Shown here piece by piece: positions 48,241-57,251 of a DNA stretch of 64,000 bases. Both the position numbers and the translations under genes were made by a program. The stretch comes from Bacillus atrophaeus (lineage in GTDB: Bacteria; Bacillota; Bacilli; Bacillales; Bacillaceae). The notes under the pieces were generated by a model. The model searched no databases, was not told the DNA's origin, and saw only the letters and a program-made list of their open reading frames with translations. The stretch is from contig NZ_LSBB01000018.1 in NCBI RefSeq assembly GCF_001584335.1, positions 372,001 through 436,000 on the forward strand, given 5' to 3'. Numbering within the stretch: the stretch's first letter is position 1; every line of letters begins with the position of its first letter.

Positions 48241-48402
48241 TTATTGGAACAAATGGATTAATCTTTTATATTTTTTTAATATAACACCTATTCCCTTTAC
48301 CTATTGTAATGATGTTGATGCTACATTTCAACAGAAAAATGAATGAGAATGCTTATCACATAAGGGGTTATCTACATAACCTCCCCTTGAATGTCGACTT
48401 TA

Positions 48403-48456
48403 AACATCGATTTATCTTTAAAATCTGTTAAAATAAAAAGAAGAAAACATCGATTT
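48403..48456 (+). promoter_or_regulatory. ypbB-recS promoter bracketed by an 11-bp direct repeat
   Basis: AACATCGATTT occurs at 48403-48413 and 48446-48456. Between them is an extended -10, TGTTAAAAT (48426-48434), the best promoter for ypbB. The second copy lies just after the predicted start point. Confidence 0.45.
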
Positions 48457-48483
48457 TTGTCAGAAAGATTGTGGGTGAGGCAG

Positions 48484-49542
48484 TTGTCATTAAATTACTT
48501 CGATATTATGGTACTTGACTGTCTGGAAAAAATAGATGCAGAACGGTCTCAAAGCGCTGTTTTTCATTTATTAAAAGGAAAGAGATCGTCTCAAACGATA
48601 CAAGATGCCGGATTATTTCAGATCGCAAAATATTTTGGAATGGTTCCGGACTGTTCAAGGAGTGACATCACAGCATCACTGAAAAAGCTTAAGCAGCTCG
48701 CATTCGTGAAAGCGATGAATGAAACAGATACATACAGGGTGACAGCGGAGGGAGCACAAGAATTGAAGCGGGCGCTTTTTGCCAGACCTTGGCCCGCTCA
48801 TTGCCACGGAGCTTATCACCAGCAGGCTGCAAAAATATTTTGGAAAAGGTTCTCCCTTCTTGTTCAGGTGTTATCAAATAAGCAGCATCATTGCCAGCGG
48901 TATACACCCATTACAAAAGACACTCAAATTTTGCAATGGGTGAAAAGCTATTTGCGCCGCCATCCCGACCATAACGACCTTAGTGCCAGCGTGTGGGGCT
49001 TGATAACAGATCATTTGAACAAACTCAGTGAAAAACAGGCGTTTATTTTTGTGTACTCATTAACTTCATATGAAAGAATAGGTTATACAAACAGGCAGCT
49101 TGCCGATTCACTTCGTGAAGATGAGCGGTATGTTTATATTCTGTTTTGGGGTGCTGTACATTATTTTATTCAATCCATCCCGCATTGTGAACATTCTGTT
49201 TTAGCAGATCTTCTTTCTGATACAGTGCATGAGAGCGCCCTTACACAGTCGGCAAGAAAAACGCTGCATCTGGTTCAAAAAGGTTTTCCGATTGAACGGA
49301 TAGCGGATATAAGAAACCTGAAAACAGCGACAATTGAAGATCATATCGTGGAAATTTCTTTGCATCAGCCCTCATTTTTTATTGAACAGTATATTTCTAA
49401 AGAGGAACAGCAGCGAATCGTTGAGTTTGCAAAGAATATGCAGACCAATAAAATGAAACGAATTCGGGAAGGGTTGCATCAGCAGTTTAGCTACTTTCAA
49501 ATTAGACTGGCACTGGCAAAAACGGTGAGTCAATATGAATAA
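48484..49542 (+). CDS. ypbB: YpbB, helix-turn-helix protein upstream of recS
   Basis: 352-residue soluble protein with no enzyme motif. The C-terminal part (about 255-350) looks like a helicase-associated helix-turn-helix (LVQKGFPIERIADIRNLKTA, TIEDHIVEISL). The start is TTG at 48484 with GGTGAGGCAG upstream, giving the B. subtilis length; a frame opening at 48391 crosses the promoter. Overlaps recS by eight bases, so a partner role with the helicase is likely but unproved. Confidence 0.85.
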   Translation: MSLNYFDIMVLDCLEKIDAERSQSAVFHLLKGKRSSQTIQDAGLFQIAKYFGMVPDCSRSDITASLKKLKQLAFVKAMNETDTYRVTAEGAQELKRALFARPWPAHCHGAYHQQAAKIFWKRFSLLVQVLSNKQHHCQRYTPITKDTQILQWVKSYLRRHPDHNDLSASVWGLITDHLNKLSEKQAFIFVYSLTSYERIGYTNRQLADSLREDERYVYILFWGAVHYFIQSIPHCEHSVLADLLSDTVHESALTQSARKTLHLVQKGFPIERIADIRNLKTATIEDHIVEISLHQPSFFIEQYISKEEQQRIVEFAKNMQTNKMKRIREGLHQQFSYFQIRLALAKTVSQYE

Positions 49543-51025
49543 ATTACAACAAGCCTTATATCAAAATTTTGGTTTTCATACCTTTAAAAAAGGGCAAGAG
49601 AAAATCATCCAAAGTGTACTGAATGGAAAAGATACGATTGCTATGCTGCCGACTGGCGGAGGAAAATCGCTCTGCTATCAGCTGCCGGGGTATTTGCTGG
49701 ACGGAATGGTTCTTATCATTTCACCTTTGCTTTCTTTAATGGAAGACCAGGTACAGCAGCTGAAAGCGCTGGGAGAAAAACGGGCAGCCGCTCTCAACAG
49801 CATGCTGAGCCGGAATGAGAGAAATGCTATTTTGGAGAACATTGGACGTTATAAATTTTTATATTTATCCCCGGAGGCTCTTCAGTCAGATTACGTTTTA
49901 GACAGGCTGAAAAGAGTGCCGATCAGTCTTTTCGTTATTGATGAAGCCCACTGTATATCCGAATGGGGCCATGATTTCAGACCGGATTATTCGAAGCTCG
50001 GACAGCTCAGGAAGACACTTGGCCATCCGCCGGTACTTGCGCTAACGGCTACGGCCACAAAGAATACTTTGCTAGATGTCATGAATTTGCTTGACCTGCA
50101 GCATGCTGACCGCCATCTCTATTCAGTGAATCGGCCAAATATTGCTTTAAAGGTTGAAAATGCGGCGGATACTGCCGAAAAAATACACAGGACGGTCCAG
50201 CTCGTCGAACAGCTTCAGGGGCCTGGCATTGTATATTGTCCGACAAGGAAGTGGGCAGAAGAATTATCTGCTGAAATCAAAGCGAAAACAAACAGCAGAG
50301 CGGATTTTTACCACGGCGGAATGGAGTCCGGCGACAGAATTTTAATACAGCAGCAATTTATCAATCATCAGCTGGACGTGATTTGCAGTACGAACGCTTT
50401 TGGGATGGGCGTAGATAAAGCGGATATCAGATATGTTATTCATTTTCACCAGCCTCAGACTGCTGAAGCCTTTATGCAGGAGATCGGCAGAGCAGGGCGG
50501 GACGGAAAGCCGAGCATCAGCATTTTATTAAGAGCTCCGGGAGATATTGAGCTGCAGCAGCAAATCATCCAGATGGAATATTTGGCTGATCATGAAATCA
50601 GTTCGATCTTAAGCATTTTGACAGCAACTGAAGAGCGGGATGAAAAAAAACTGAGGGAACTCCTAATCAGTCATGGCGTTTCAGAGACTCAGGCCCGTAC
50701 CATCATCCACCTATTTTTAAGCGGAAAGACGTCTATAGAGCTTATGACTCAGGAATTGTCGCACCGCATGGAATTGAAGCTGGATAAAATGTATCATCTT
50801 TCTGCACTGCTGGAACAAAAGAGCTGTTTAAGGGAGTCGCTGCTTTCTTATTTTTCCGAAGCTTACAAGCCTGATCATACGCAAAATCAATGCTGCAGCC
50901 GCTGCGGTATCGATCTTACCGCCTATGAACAAAAAGGAGAAGGTAACAAAATGGAACGGTTTGACAACTGGCGATCAGAATTGAATCGAATATTCGGCCT
51001 CCAGTCTGAAGGTGAGCTGTGCTGA
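49535..51025 (+). CDS. recS: RecQ-family ATP-dependent DNA helicase RecS
   Basis: 496-residue superfamily 2 helicase. Walker A is MLPTGGGKS (about 37-45), motif II is DEAHCISEWGHDFRP, motif III LALTATAT, and motifs V-VI are FGMGVDKADIRYVIHFHQP and QEIGRAGRDG. A zinc-binding RQC-like remnant near the end includes CCSRCG, but there is no HRDC domain, so it is the short RecS type rather than full RecQ. Second gene of the ypbB operon. Confidence 0.93.
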   Translation: MNKLQQALYQNFGFHTFKKGQEKIIQSVLNGKDTIAMLPTGGGKSLCYQLPGYLLDGMVLIISPLLSLMEDQVQQLKALGEKRAAALNSMLSRNERNAILENIGRYKFLYLSPEALQSDYVLDRLKRVPISLFVIDEAHCISEWGHDFRPDYSKLGQLRKTLGHPPVLALTATATKNTLLDVMNLLDLQHADRHLYSVNRPNIALKVENAADTAEKIHRTVQLVEQLQGPGIVYCPTRKWAEELSAEIKAKTNSRADFYHGGMESGDRILIQQQFINHQLDVICSTNAFGMGVDKADIRYVIHFHQPQTAEAFMQEIGRAGRDGKPSISILLRAPGDIELQQQIIQMEYLADHEISSILSILTATEERDEKKLRELLISHGVSETQARTIIHLFLSGKTSIELMTQELSHRMELKLDKMYHLSALLEQKSCLRESLLSYFSEAYKPDHTQNQCCSRCGIDLTAYEQKGEGNKMERFDNWRSELNRIFGLQSEGELC

Positions 51026-51645
51026 AACAACAAAAAGATTTGATTGACCAGCTGTCAGATGGGGATATGCTAAAGCAATTATATATGACACAGCTAATTG
51101 TTATAATTGTGTCGGCTGTAGCAGGACTGTTTTTATTTCAGCATGCAAATGCCTTTTTTAAGCTTTGGAATATTCGGGACCCCCGTATTATATGGTATGG
51201 TGTTTCGCTTGCTGTTATTGTTATTATATTGGATCTGGCAGTGATGAAATGGTGTCCGCCTCACTTATATGATGATGGCGGGATAAATAAAAAGTTATTC
51301 AGTAAGAGGTCAGTCCCTCATATTATATTTTTAACGCTTCTGATTGCCTTTACAGAGGAAATCTTATTTAGGGGCGTATTGCAGACACATATCGGTTTAT
51401 GGACTGCAAGCCTGGTGTTTGCCGTTCTTCATTTTCGGTATTTGACAAAATGGCTGCTTTTTATCATGGTGACGGCGATCAGCTTTTTGCTTGGCCTTAT
51501 CTATGAATGGACCGATAATTTATTTGTACCGGTTATGGCGCATTTTATCATTGATGTAGTGTTTGCCTGTCAGATTCGTTTTCAACAGGTTAGGAGGGAA
51601 ATGCATGACGAAAATGTCAAGAGTAGAGAGAAGAAAAGCCCATAA
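51019..51645 (+). CDS. ypbD: CPBP-family intramembrane protease YpbD
   Basis: 208-residue membrane protein with about six hydrophobic segments and the CPBP (Abi/CAAX-like) motifs EEILFRGVLQ, FAVLHF and HFIIDVVFA, which hold the Glu-Glu, Arg and His residues of this glutamate-type protease family. Start is GTG after AAGGTGAG, overlapping recS by seven bases. Substrate unknown. The C-terminal 14 codons overlap ypbE. Confidence 0.85.
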   Translation: MLKQQKDLIDQLSDGDMLKQLYMTQLIVIIVSAVAGLFLFQHANAFFKLWNIRDPRIIWYGVSLAVIVIILDLAVMKWCPPHLYDDGGINKKLFSKRSVPHIIFLTLLIAFTEEILFRGVLQTHIGLWTASLVFAVLHFRYLTKWLLFIMVTAISFLLGLIYEWTDNLFVPVMAHFIIDVVFACQIRFQQVRREMHDENVKSREKKSP

Positions 51646-52450
51646 TCTTTATGAGCAGCAAAAAGACGTTTTTGAAGAAGAGCATGTTGACCAACAGGAT
51701 GAAACTCTTCCGTCAAGACAGTCAGTAAAAGATCAGAGAAAAAAGAAGCAGGAAAAGGCCAAAACCAAAACACCGTTATTTACGGTTCTTGCTGTACTGT
51801 TTGTATTTGTTCCGATTATCGTGTTTGTAAGTCTGCTGTATTTCACAAAAAGCGATCCGTTTAACCCGAATAAAGATTATGAAGATGTCTTTATCGACAG
51901 CAGCCAAAGCAAGTATGAATCTCTGCCCAAGGCTAGAAAACAACAAGAAACAGAAGATACTGTCGCATTGCAGGATTCCGCAAAAAAGACAAAAGATCAA
52001 GAAACAGATAAAAAAACAGAGGATCTCGAATCCTCTGTGAGTAAAAAAGAACAAGCGAAGGGCAATAAGCCTTCGGAGAGTAAAAAAGAACAAGCTGAGG
52101 ACAATAAGCCTTCGGAGAATAAAAAAGAACCAACAGAGGAGAAAGAGTCCTCTATACATAAAAAAGTTGATACCAAGGCCAATGAGAAGTCAGAAAGCAA
52201 GGCTTCTGCTGCCGCTGCCCCTGCCCCAGAGGAAACAAAGACGGTGCAAAAGGATACTCAGCAAGCGCAGACTAAAGAAGATGCAACTCGAGTTGTGAAA
52301 CATACGGTCAAAAAGAAAGAAACCTTATATCGTATTTCCATGAAGTATTATAAAAGCAGAGCCGGCGAAGATAAAATCCGCAATTATAATAACCTAAACG
52401 GCAATGAAGTGTACACCGGCCAAGTTCTTAACATTCCCCTGACCAATTAA
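51605..52450 (+). CDS. ypbE: Membrane-anchored LysM protein YpbE
   Basis: 281-residue protein: charged cytoplasmic start, one membrane segment at about 59-80 (LFTVLAVLFVFVPIIVFVSL), a long Lys/Glu-rich low-complexity linker with a 13-residue tandem repeat, and a C-terminal LysM domain (about 235-281, HTVKKKETLYRISMKYY) that should bind peptidoglycan. ATG 51605 follows AGGAGGG at six bases and lies 41 bases inside ypbD. Longer than I remember for B. subtilis (about 240), because of the repeats. Confidence 0.87.
   Translation: MTKMSRVERRKAHNLYEQQKDVFEEEHVDQQDETLPSRQSVKDQRKKKQEKAKTKTPLFTVLAVLFVFVPIIVFVSLLYFTKSDPFNPNKDYEDVFIDSSQSKYESLPKARKQQETEDTVALQDSAKKTKDQETDKKTEDLESSVSKKEQAKGNKPSESKKEQAEDNKPSENKKEPTEEKESSIHKKVDTKANEKSESKASAAAAPAPEETKTVQKDTQQAQTKEDATRVVKHTVKKKETLYRISMKYYKSRAGEDKIRNYNNLNGNEVYTGQVLNIPLTN
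52040..52117 (+). repeat. Tandem 39-bp repeat inside ypbE
   Basis: Two nearly identical 39-base units (52040-52078 and 52079-52117) encode SKKEQAKGNKPSE and SKKEQAEDNKPSE. A degenerate third unit (NKKEPTEEKESS) follows. Likely length-variable between strains. Confidence 0.85.
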
Positions 52451-52515
52451 CAGGCATGTATTTTGCAGGCCTCTCATATATTGTACCAATGAATGATGGA
52501 CAAGGTGTGAAGCGC

Positions 52516-52974
52516 ATGGAACGAATATGGGATCAATTAGACCGTTTTACTGACGCTCCGACAAAACAGATGCTTCAGGCGCTGGTGAAACGGAAAGTAA
52601 AGTATGAAAATTACGCCAAGCAATGCCGAAGGTGGCAGTGGACCTCGCTTATCTGTTTTGGTTTGTTATGCTTATTTTTCATTTTTAAAGGTTTCAGCCT
52701 AAATCAGCAAGCGCCTCAGATCATGCTTGAAGAGTTTCTGAACCATACGGTTTATTTATTTTGGATGATGGCGGCCGCTTTTGCATATTGTACGTCTTAC
52801 TATTTTAAAAAGAAGGAAGAAAAAGCCGAGGGAGAGTATCACAAACTGAGATGTGAAATCATACAAAAAAGCACTGATCTGTGGCCTCAGCCTGAAAAAT
52901 GGAAGGCGAGAGAATCTGTTTTTCAAATGATGAAGCACCAATATGACATCAATCTATATTTTGAAAGTAAATAA
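52516..52974 (+). CDS. ypbF: Membrane protein YpbF (DUF2663-type), function unknown
   Basis: 152-residue protein with two hydrophobic segments at about 46-62 and 85-105 (LFWMMAAAFAYCTSYYF) and charged ends. ATG 52516 (MERIWDQLD) follows AAGGTG by eight bases; upstream in-frame starts are possible but lack a ribosome site. Family members sit at this place in Bacillus. No function is known. Confidence 0.78.
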   Translation: MERIWDQLDRFTDAPTKQMLQALVKRKVKYENYAKQCRRWQWTSLICFGLLCLFFIFKGFSLNQQAPQIMLEEFLNHTVYLFWMMAAAFAYCTSYYFKKKEEKAEGEYHKLRCEIIQKSTDLWPQPEKWKARESVFQMMKHQYDINLYFESK

Positions 52975-53057
52975 ATTGCGGCGTTTTCTCAAACGATAGA
53001 AACGTCTTTTTTTTATTGGCCGTCTTATTGATAAGTCATAAAGAATGGAGAGTTTTT

Positions 53058-53843
53058 ATGAAGCTTACAGTTGCAATGGCCGGCGCGCTGACTGCAGCAG
53101 CGGCAATGACGGTGAAAATGTATACTCTTGCTAAAGGTAACCACCTTAAAACCCACACATTTGCTTTACCAAAAATGAAAGGCATGACCCCGCTTACGAT
53201 CTTTTTTATTTCTGACATTCATAAACGTACGGTTGACAGAGGCTTGTTACATGAAGCTGAAAGCCATCATCCTGACCTTGTCATTATTGGCGGTGATTTA
53301 GCGGAGGGGGGCGTTCCTTATGCAAGAATCGAAGAAAATATAAAACGGCTTGCGGATCTTGCTCCTGTCATGCTGGTATGGGGAAATAATGATTATGAGG
53401 TCAGCCAGCAGAAGCTTCTTTTGATCTGTAAAAAATACAAAGTCACACCTTTACGCAATGAATCGGTACCGTATTTCTATAATGGGCATACCGTAACAAT
53501 TGCAGGTGTGGATGATATCAGGATGGAAATGGACGATTATGCCGCTGCCATTAAGGACGTTGATAAACAGCAGCTTAATATACTTGTTTCTCACAACCCT
53601 GCGATTCATGAACAGATAAACGAATCTGACGGCATAGATGTCGTTTTCAGCGGACACACACATGGCGGACAGATTCGGTTTGGCAAGTTCGGGCCTTATG
53701 AATTGGGGATGACCGGCCATGTGAAAAATGCGCGCTATCTCATCAGCAACGGCTATGGCACAACGAAGGTGCCGCTTCGGTTCGGAGCTAAGCCGGAAAC
53801 GCATATTGTGACACTTGCCGCACCGCCAGATCCTTCTGTATAA
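53058..53843 (+). CDS. ypbG: Calcineurin-like metallophosphoesterase YpbG
   Basis: 261-residue protein with a short N-terminal hydrophobic segment and a metallophosphoesterase domain. Metal-site motifs are SDIHKR (where many relatives have D-x-H), GGDLAEGG, GNNDYE, VSHNP and SGHTHGGQIRFG. It may hydrolyse a phosphoester of lipid or nucleotide type; the substrate cannot be told. ATG 53058 follows GGAGAG at five bases. Confidence 0.87.
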   Translation: MKLTVAMAGALTAAAAMTVKMYTLAKGNHLKTHTFALPKMKGMTPLTIFFISDIHKRTVDRGLLHEAESHHPDLVIIGGDLAEGGVPYARIEENIKRLADLAPVMLVWGNNDYEVSQQKLLLICKKYKVTPLRNESVPYFYNGHTVTIAGVDDIRMEMDDYAAAIKDVDKQQLNILVSHNPAIHEQINESDGIDVVFSGHTHGGQIRFGKFGPYELGMTGHVKNARYLISNGYGTTKVPLRFGAKPETHIVTLAAPPDPSV

Positions 53844-54010
53844 AATGCAATTTTTACTAAAAATAGCCGGACACTTCAAGAAAAGACTGCATTGTGCTTG
53901 TCTTACCAGTGAACACAGTGTAAACTGATAACAAATTAAGAACCTATGACTCATCATTTCATATAATGTGTTATATGATTTGTGTGCAAGAAGAGGCAGG
54001 AGGGAACGTT

Positions 54011-54595
54011 ATGCGGCTTGAGCGTCTGAATTATAATAAGATAAAAATCTTTTTGACACTCGATGACTTGACAGATCGAGGGCTGACAAAAGAAGATCTC
54101 TGGAAGGACTCATTTAAAGTCCACCAGTTATTTAAAGATATGATGAATGAAGCAAATACAGAGCTCGGATTTGAAGCGAATGGACCTATCGCAGTCGAAG
54201 TGTATTCTCTCCAAGCACAAGGCATGGTTGTCATCGTAACAAAGAATCAGGAAGCGGATTCAGAGGACGAGGAGTACGATGACGATTACATTGAGATGCA
54301 GGTGAAGCTGGATGAAAGTGCAGATATTATTTATCAATTCCATTCATTTGAAGATATTATCCAGCTTTCTGAAAGCCTGCAGCGCATCGGCATTTTGGGA
54401 GGGACCGTTTACCATTATGAAGGCCAGTACTTTTTAAGCCTTGACGATCTCGGTTCCCGTTCATCCGAAGGGGTTGTCGCAGTATTGGCTGAATACGGAA
54501 GCCCGACCACTTTAACGATCTATCGCTTGCAAGAGTACGGGAAAGTCATTATGGACGGAAATGCTGTTGAAACGATCCGGACTCATTTCTCATAA
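54011..54595 (+). CDS. mecB: Adaptor protein MecB (YpbH), MecA paralogue
   Basis: 194-residue adaptor that targets proteins to the ClpC ATPase. It has the MecA two-domain plan: N-terminal substrate-binding part (MRLERLNYNKIKIFLTLDDL), acidic linker (DSEDEEYDDDYIE) and C-terminal ClpC-binding part (FEDIIQLSESLQRIG, LAEYGSPTTLTIYRLQEYG). AGGAGGG precedes the ATG at 54011. In B. subtilis this paralogue affects competence and sporulation; mecA itself is elsewhere. Confidence 0.93.
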   Translation: MRLERLNYNKIKIFLTLDDLTDRGLTKEDLWKDSFKVHQLFKDMMNEANTELGFEANGPIAVEVYSLQAQGMVVIVTKNQEADSEDEEYDDDYIEMQVKLDESADIIYQFHSFEDIIQLSESLQRIGILGGTVYHYEGQYFLSLDDLGSRSSEGVVAVLAEYGSPTTLTIYRLQEYGKVIMDGNAVETIRTHFS

Positions 54596-54606
54596 AACAT
54601 ATAAAA

Positions 54607-54638
54607 AAACTGCTGTTTATGACAGCGGTTTTTTTTAT
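54607..54638 (+). terminator. Terminator of mecB
   Basis: Stem AAACTGCTGT / ACAGCGGTTT (one G-T pair) with a T-run. Confidence 0.88.
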
Positions 54639-54762
54639 TAGATAATTTAGGTAAAAATCATCAAAAAACTAACGTTTAACCTATGCATAGCTGATATGAA
54701 GGTGTATACTATTCTCTGAAAGGGAGCATGTGAGAAACAGAAGATTCTAGGAGGTTAACTTA

Positions 54763-56037
54763 ATGGTAGCCGATCGAAACACCGGTCATAATGAAGAAGA
54801 CAAACTTGATGTATTATTATCAACCCAAACCGTAATACATAAGGCTCTTGAAAAATTGGGGTATCCAGAGGAAGTTTATGAATTATTAAAAGAACCGATG
54901 AGATTATTAACGGTGAAAATACCCGTTCGCATGGACGACGGGTCTGTGAAGATTTTTACTGGTTATCGCGCCCAGCACAATGATTCAGTCGGTCCGACAA
55001 AAGGCGGAATTCGTTTTCACCCGAATGTGACAGAAAAAGAAGTGAAGGCGCTTTCAATTTGGATGAGTTTAAAATGCGGAATCATTGATCTTCCTTATGG
55101 CGGGGGTAAAGGCGGAATTATTTGTGATCCAAGGGATATGTCATTCAGAGAACTGGAAAGACTGAGTAGGGGTTATGTCAGAGCGATCAGCCAGATTGTA
55201 GGGCCGACAAAGGATGTGCCTGCACCAGACGTGTTTACCAATTCTCAAATTATGGCTTGGATGATGGATGAGTATTCAAGAATTGATGAATTTAATTCAC
55301 CAGGTTTTATTACAGGTAAGCCGCTTGTGCTTGGAGGTTCTCACGGAAGAGAATCAGCAACTGCAAAAGGCGTAACCATCTGCATAAAAGAAGCGGCTAA
55401 GAAAAAAGGCATTGACATTCAAGGTGCGCGTGTAGTCGTTCAGGGCTTCGGAAACGCGGGAAGCTATTTGGCGAAATTCATGCATGATGCCGGAGCCAAG
55501 GTCGTCGGGATTTCCGATGCATACGGCGGACTTTATGATCCGTCCGGACTTGACATTGATTATTTGCTAGACCGCCGGGACAGCTTTGGAACAGTAACGA
55601 AACTGTTTAATGATACGATTACGAACCAAGAGCTGCTTGAATTAGAATGTGACATTCTCGTTCCCGCTGCGATTGAAAATCAAATTACAGAAGAAAATGC
55701 CCATAACATTCAAGCTAAAATCGTTGTCGAAGCGGCTAATGGTCCGACAACGCTGGAAGGGACGAAAATCCTTTCAGGTAGGGATATTCTGCTTGTTCCT
55801 GACGTTCTTGCAAGTGCAGGCGGCGTTACGGTTTCCTATTTTGAATGGGTGCAAAATAATCAAGGCTTTTACTGGAGCGAAGAAGAAGTTGAAGAAAAAC
55901 TTGAAAAAATGATGGTCAAATCATTTAATAATATCTATGATATGGCGCAGAACCGGAGAATTGACATGAGGCTTGCAGCCTACATGGTCGGTGTTCGAAA
56001 AATGGCTGAAGCTTCTCGTTTCAGAGGCTGGATCTAA
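54763..56037 (+). CDS. gudB: NAD-dependent glutamate dehydrogenase GudB (intact, active-type allele)
   Basis: 424-residue catabolic enzyme converting glutamate to 2-oxoglutarate and ammonia. The catalytic lysine region is LPYGGGKGGI, with GPTKGGIRFHP substrate contacts and VVQGFGNAGSYLA for NAD binding. In the region where strain 168 carries an inactivating 9-bp duplication (V-K-A twice), this sequence reads TEKEVKALSIWMS with a single V-K-A, so the enzyme should be active. AGGAGGTTAAC precedes the ATG; own terminator. Confidence 0.97.
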   Translation: MVADRNTGHNEEDKLDVLLSTQTVIHKALEKLGYPEEVYELLKEPMRLLTVKIPVRMDDGSVKIFTGYRAQHNDSVGPTKGGIRFHPNVTEKEVKALSIWMSLKCGIIDLPYGGGKGGIICDPRDMSFRELERLSRGYVRAISQIVGPTKDVPAPDVFTNSQIMAWMMDEYSRIDEFNSPGFITGKPLVLGGSHGRESATAKGVTICIKEAAKKKGIDIQGARVVVQGFGNAGSYLAKFMHDAGAKVVGISDAYGGLYDPSGLDIDYLLDRRDSFGTVTKLFNDTITNQELLELECDILVPAAIENQITEENAHNIQAKIVVEAANGPTTLEGTKILSGRDILLVPDVLASAGGVTVSYFEWVQNNQGFYWSEEEVEEKLEKMMVKSFNNIYDMAQNRRIDMRLAAYMVGVRKMAEASRFRGWI

Positions 56038-56058
56038 GTCAATCATTTGCATAAAAAT

Positions 56059-56096
56059 AAAAAATCTCCTATGATGATATAGGAGATTTTTTATTT
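56059..56096 (+). terminator. Terminator of gudB
   Basis: 13-bp stem AAAAAATCTCCTA / TAGGAGATTTTTT. Confidence 0.92.
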
Positions 56097-56144
56097 ATGA
56101 ACGGAATATCTTGATGGAATTGCCAATCGCAGGAGTTGAAGGAA

Positions 56145-57119
56145 ATGATTGAAGAAAAAGCAATAGTTATTGGCGGGGGGCCATGTGGATTATCAGCAGC
56201 CATTCACCTAAAACAAATTGGCATTGATGCACTTGTTATCGAAAAAGGAAATGTGGTCAACAGTATATACAATTATCCGACCCATCAAACCTTTTTCAGC
56301 TCAAGTGAAAAGCTTGAAATCGGTGATGTGGCGTTTATCACTGAAAACAGAAAACCCGTTAGAATTCAAGCCTTGTCTTATTACCGGGAAGTTGTCAGAC
56401 GCAAAGACATACGCGTAAATGCATTTGAAACGGTGCAGACCGTTACGAAAACAGACGGAAACAAATTTCTGATCGAGACATCGAAAGGAACTTATGTGAC
56501 ACCGTACTGCATTATCGCAACAGGCTATTATGACAATCCGAATTATATGAACCTTCCGGGGGAACAGCTGCCTAAAGTTTTTCATTATTTCAAAGAAGGC
56601 CATCCATACTTTGATAAAGATGTTGTGGTCATCGGCGGGAAAAACTCAAGTGTTGACGCCGCGCTGGAGTTAGTGAAATGCGGAGCACGGGTTACGGTAT
56701 TGTACAGAGGGAAAGAGTACTCATCAAGCATTAAGCCTTGGATACTGCCGGAGTTTGAAGCTCTTGTGAGAAACGGAACAATCCGTATGGAGTTTGGTGC
56801 ATGTGTTGAAGAAATCACGGAAGATAAAGTAATGTTCCGTTCCGGACAAAACGAATTGGTGAGCATAAAAAATGATGTTGTATTTGCCATGACAGGCTAC
56901 CATCCGGATCACGGTTTTCTTAAAAAAATCGGCGTGAAGATAGACGAAGAATCAGGCCGTCCTTATTTTAACGAAGAAACGATGGAAACAAATGTGGAAG
57001 GTGTTTTTATTGCGGGGGTTATCGCTGCCGGCAATAATGCCAATGAGATTTTTATTGAAAACGGGCGTTTCCACGGTGGATTAATCGCATCTGAAATATC
57101 AAAAAGAAATCATCATTAA
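56145..57119 (+). CDS. ypdA: Bacillithiol disulfide reductase YpdA (Bdr)
   Basis: 324-residue thioredoxin-reductase-like flavoprotein that reduces oxidised bacillithiol. FAD site VIGGGPCGLSAAIHL near residue 7; NADPH site VVVIGGKNSSVDAALEL near 160. It has no CxxC pair of thioredoxin reductase but keeps the Cys14 of the YpdA family (GPCG). ATG 56145 gives the B. subtilis length; AGGAG lies nine bases upstream. Single gene with terminator. Confidence 0.94.
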   Translation: MIEEKAIVIGGGPCGLSAAIHLKQIGIDALVIEKGNVVNSIYNYPTHQTFFSSSEKLEIGDVAFITENRKPVRIQALSYYREVVRRKDIRVNAFETVQTVTKTDGNKFLIETSKGTYVTPYCIIATGYYDNPNYMNLPGEQLPKVFHYFKEGHPYFDKDVVVIGGKNSSVDAALELVKCGARVTVLYRGKEYSSSIKPWILPEFEALVRNGTIRMEFGACVEEITEDKVMFRSGQNELVSIKNDVVFAMTGYHPDHGFLKKIGVKIDEESGRPYFNEETMETNVEGVFIAGVIAAGNNANEIFIENGRFHGGLIASEISKRNHH

Positions 57120-57137
57120 ACATCTTGTAAGAATGGG

Positions 57138-57168
57138 GCATATGAAAAAGATTCATATGCTCTTTTTT
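57138..57168 (+). terminator. Terminator of ypdA
   Basis: Stem GCATATGAA / TTCATATGC followed by TCTTTTTT. Confidence 0.88.
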
Positions 57169-57251
57169 GCGGTTTTTCATAAAAGGCAGATGTAAAATGA
57201 TAAACAACATGATACGATAGTTATAGGAATTTAAAGGAAAGAGGTTGCCTG

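Noticed and set aside
52040..52150. CRISPR-like repeats
   Set aside because: Units are directly adjacent with no spacers and lie inside a protein-coding frame.
51776..52200. Minus-strand hydrophobic frames opposite ypbE
   Set aside because: Leu/Phe-rich translation arises from the Lys/Glu repeats read backwards.
52979..53016. Terminator between ypbF and ypbG
   Set aside because: A bulged GCGTTTTCT/AGAAACGTC hairpin with T-run exists, but pairing is imperfect; not listed as a feature.
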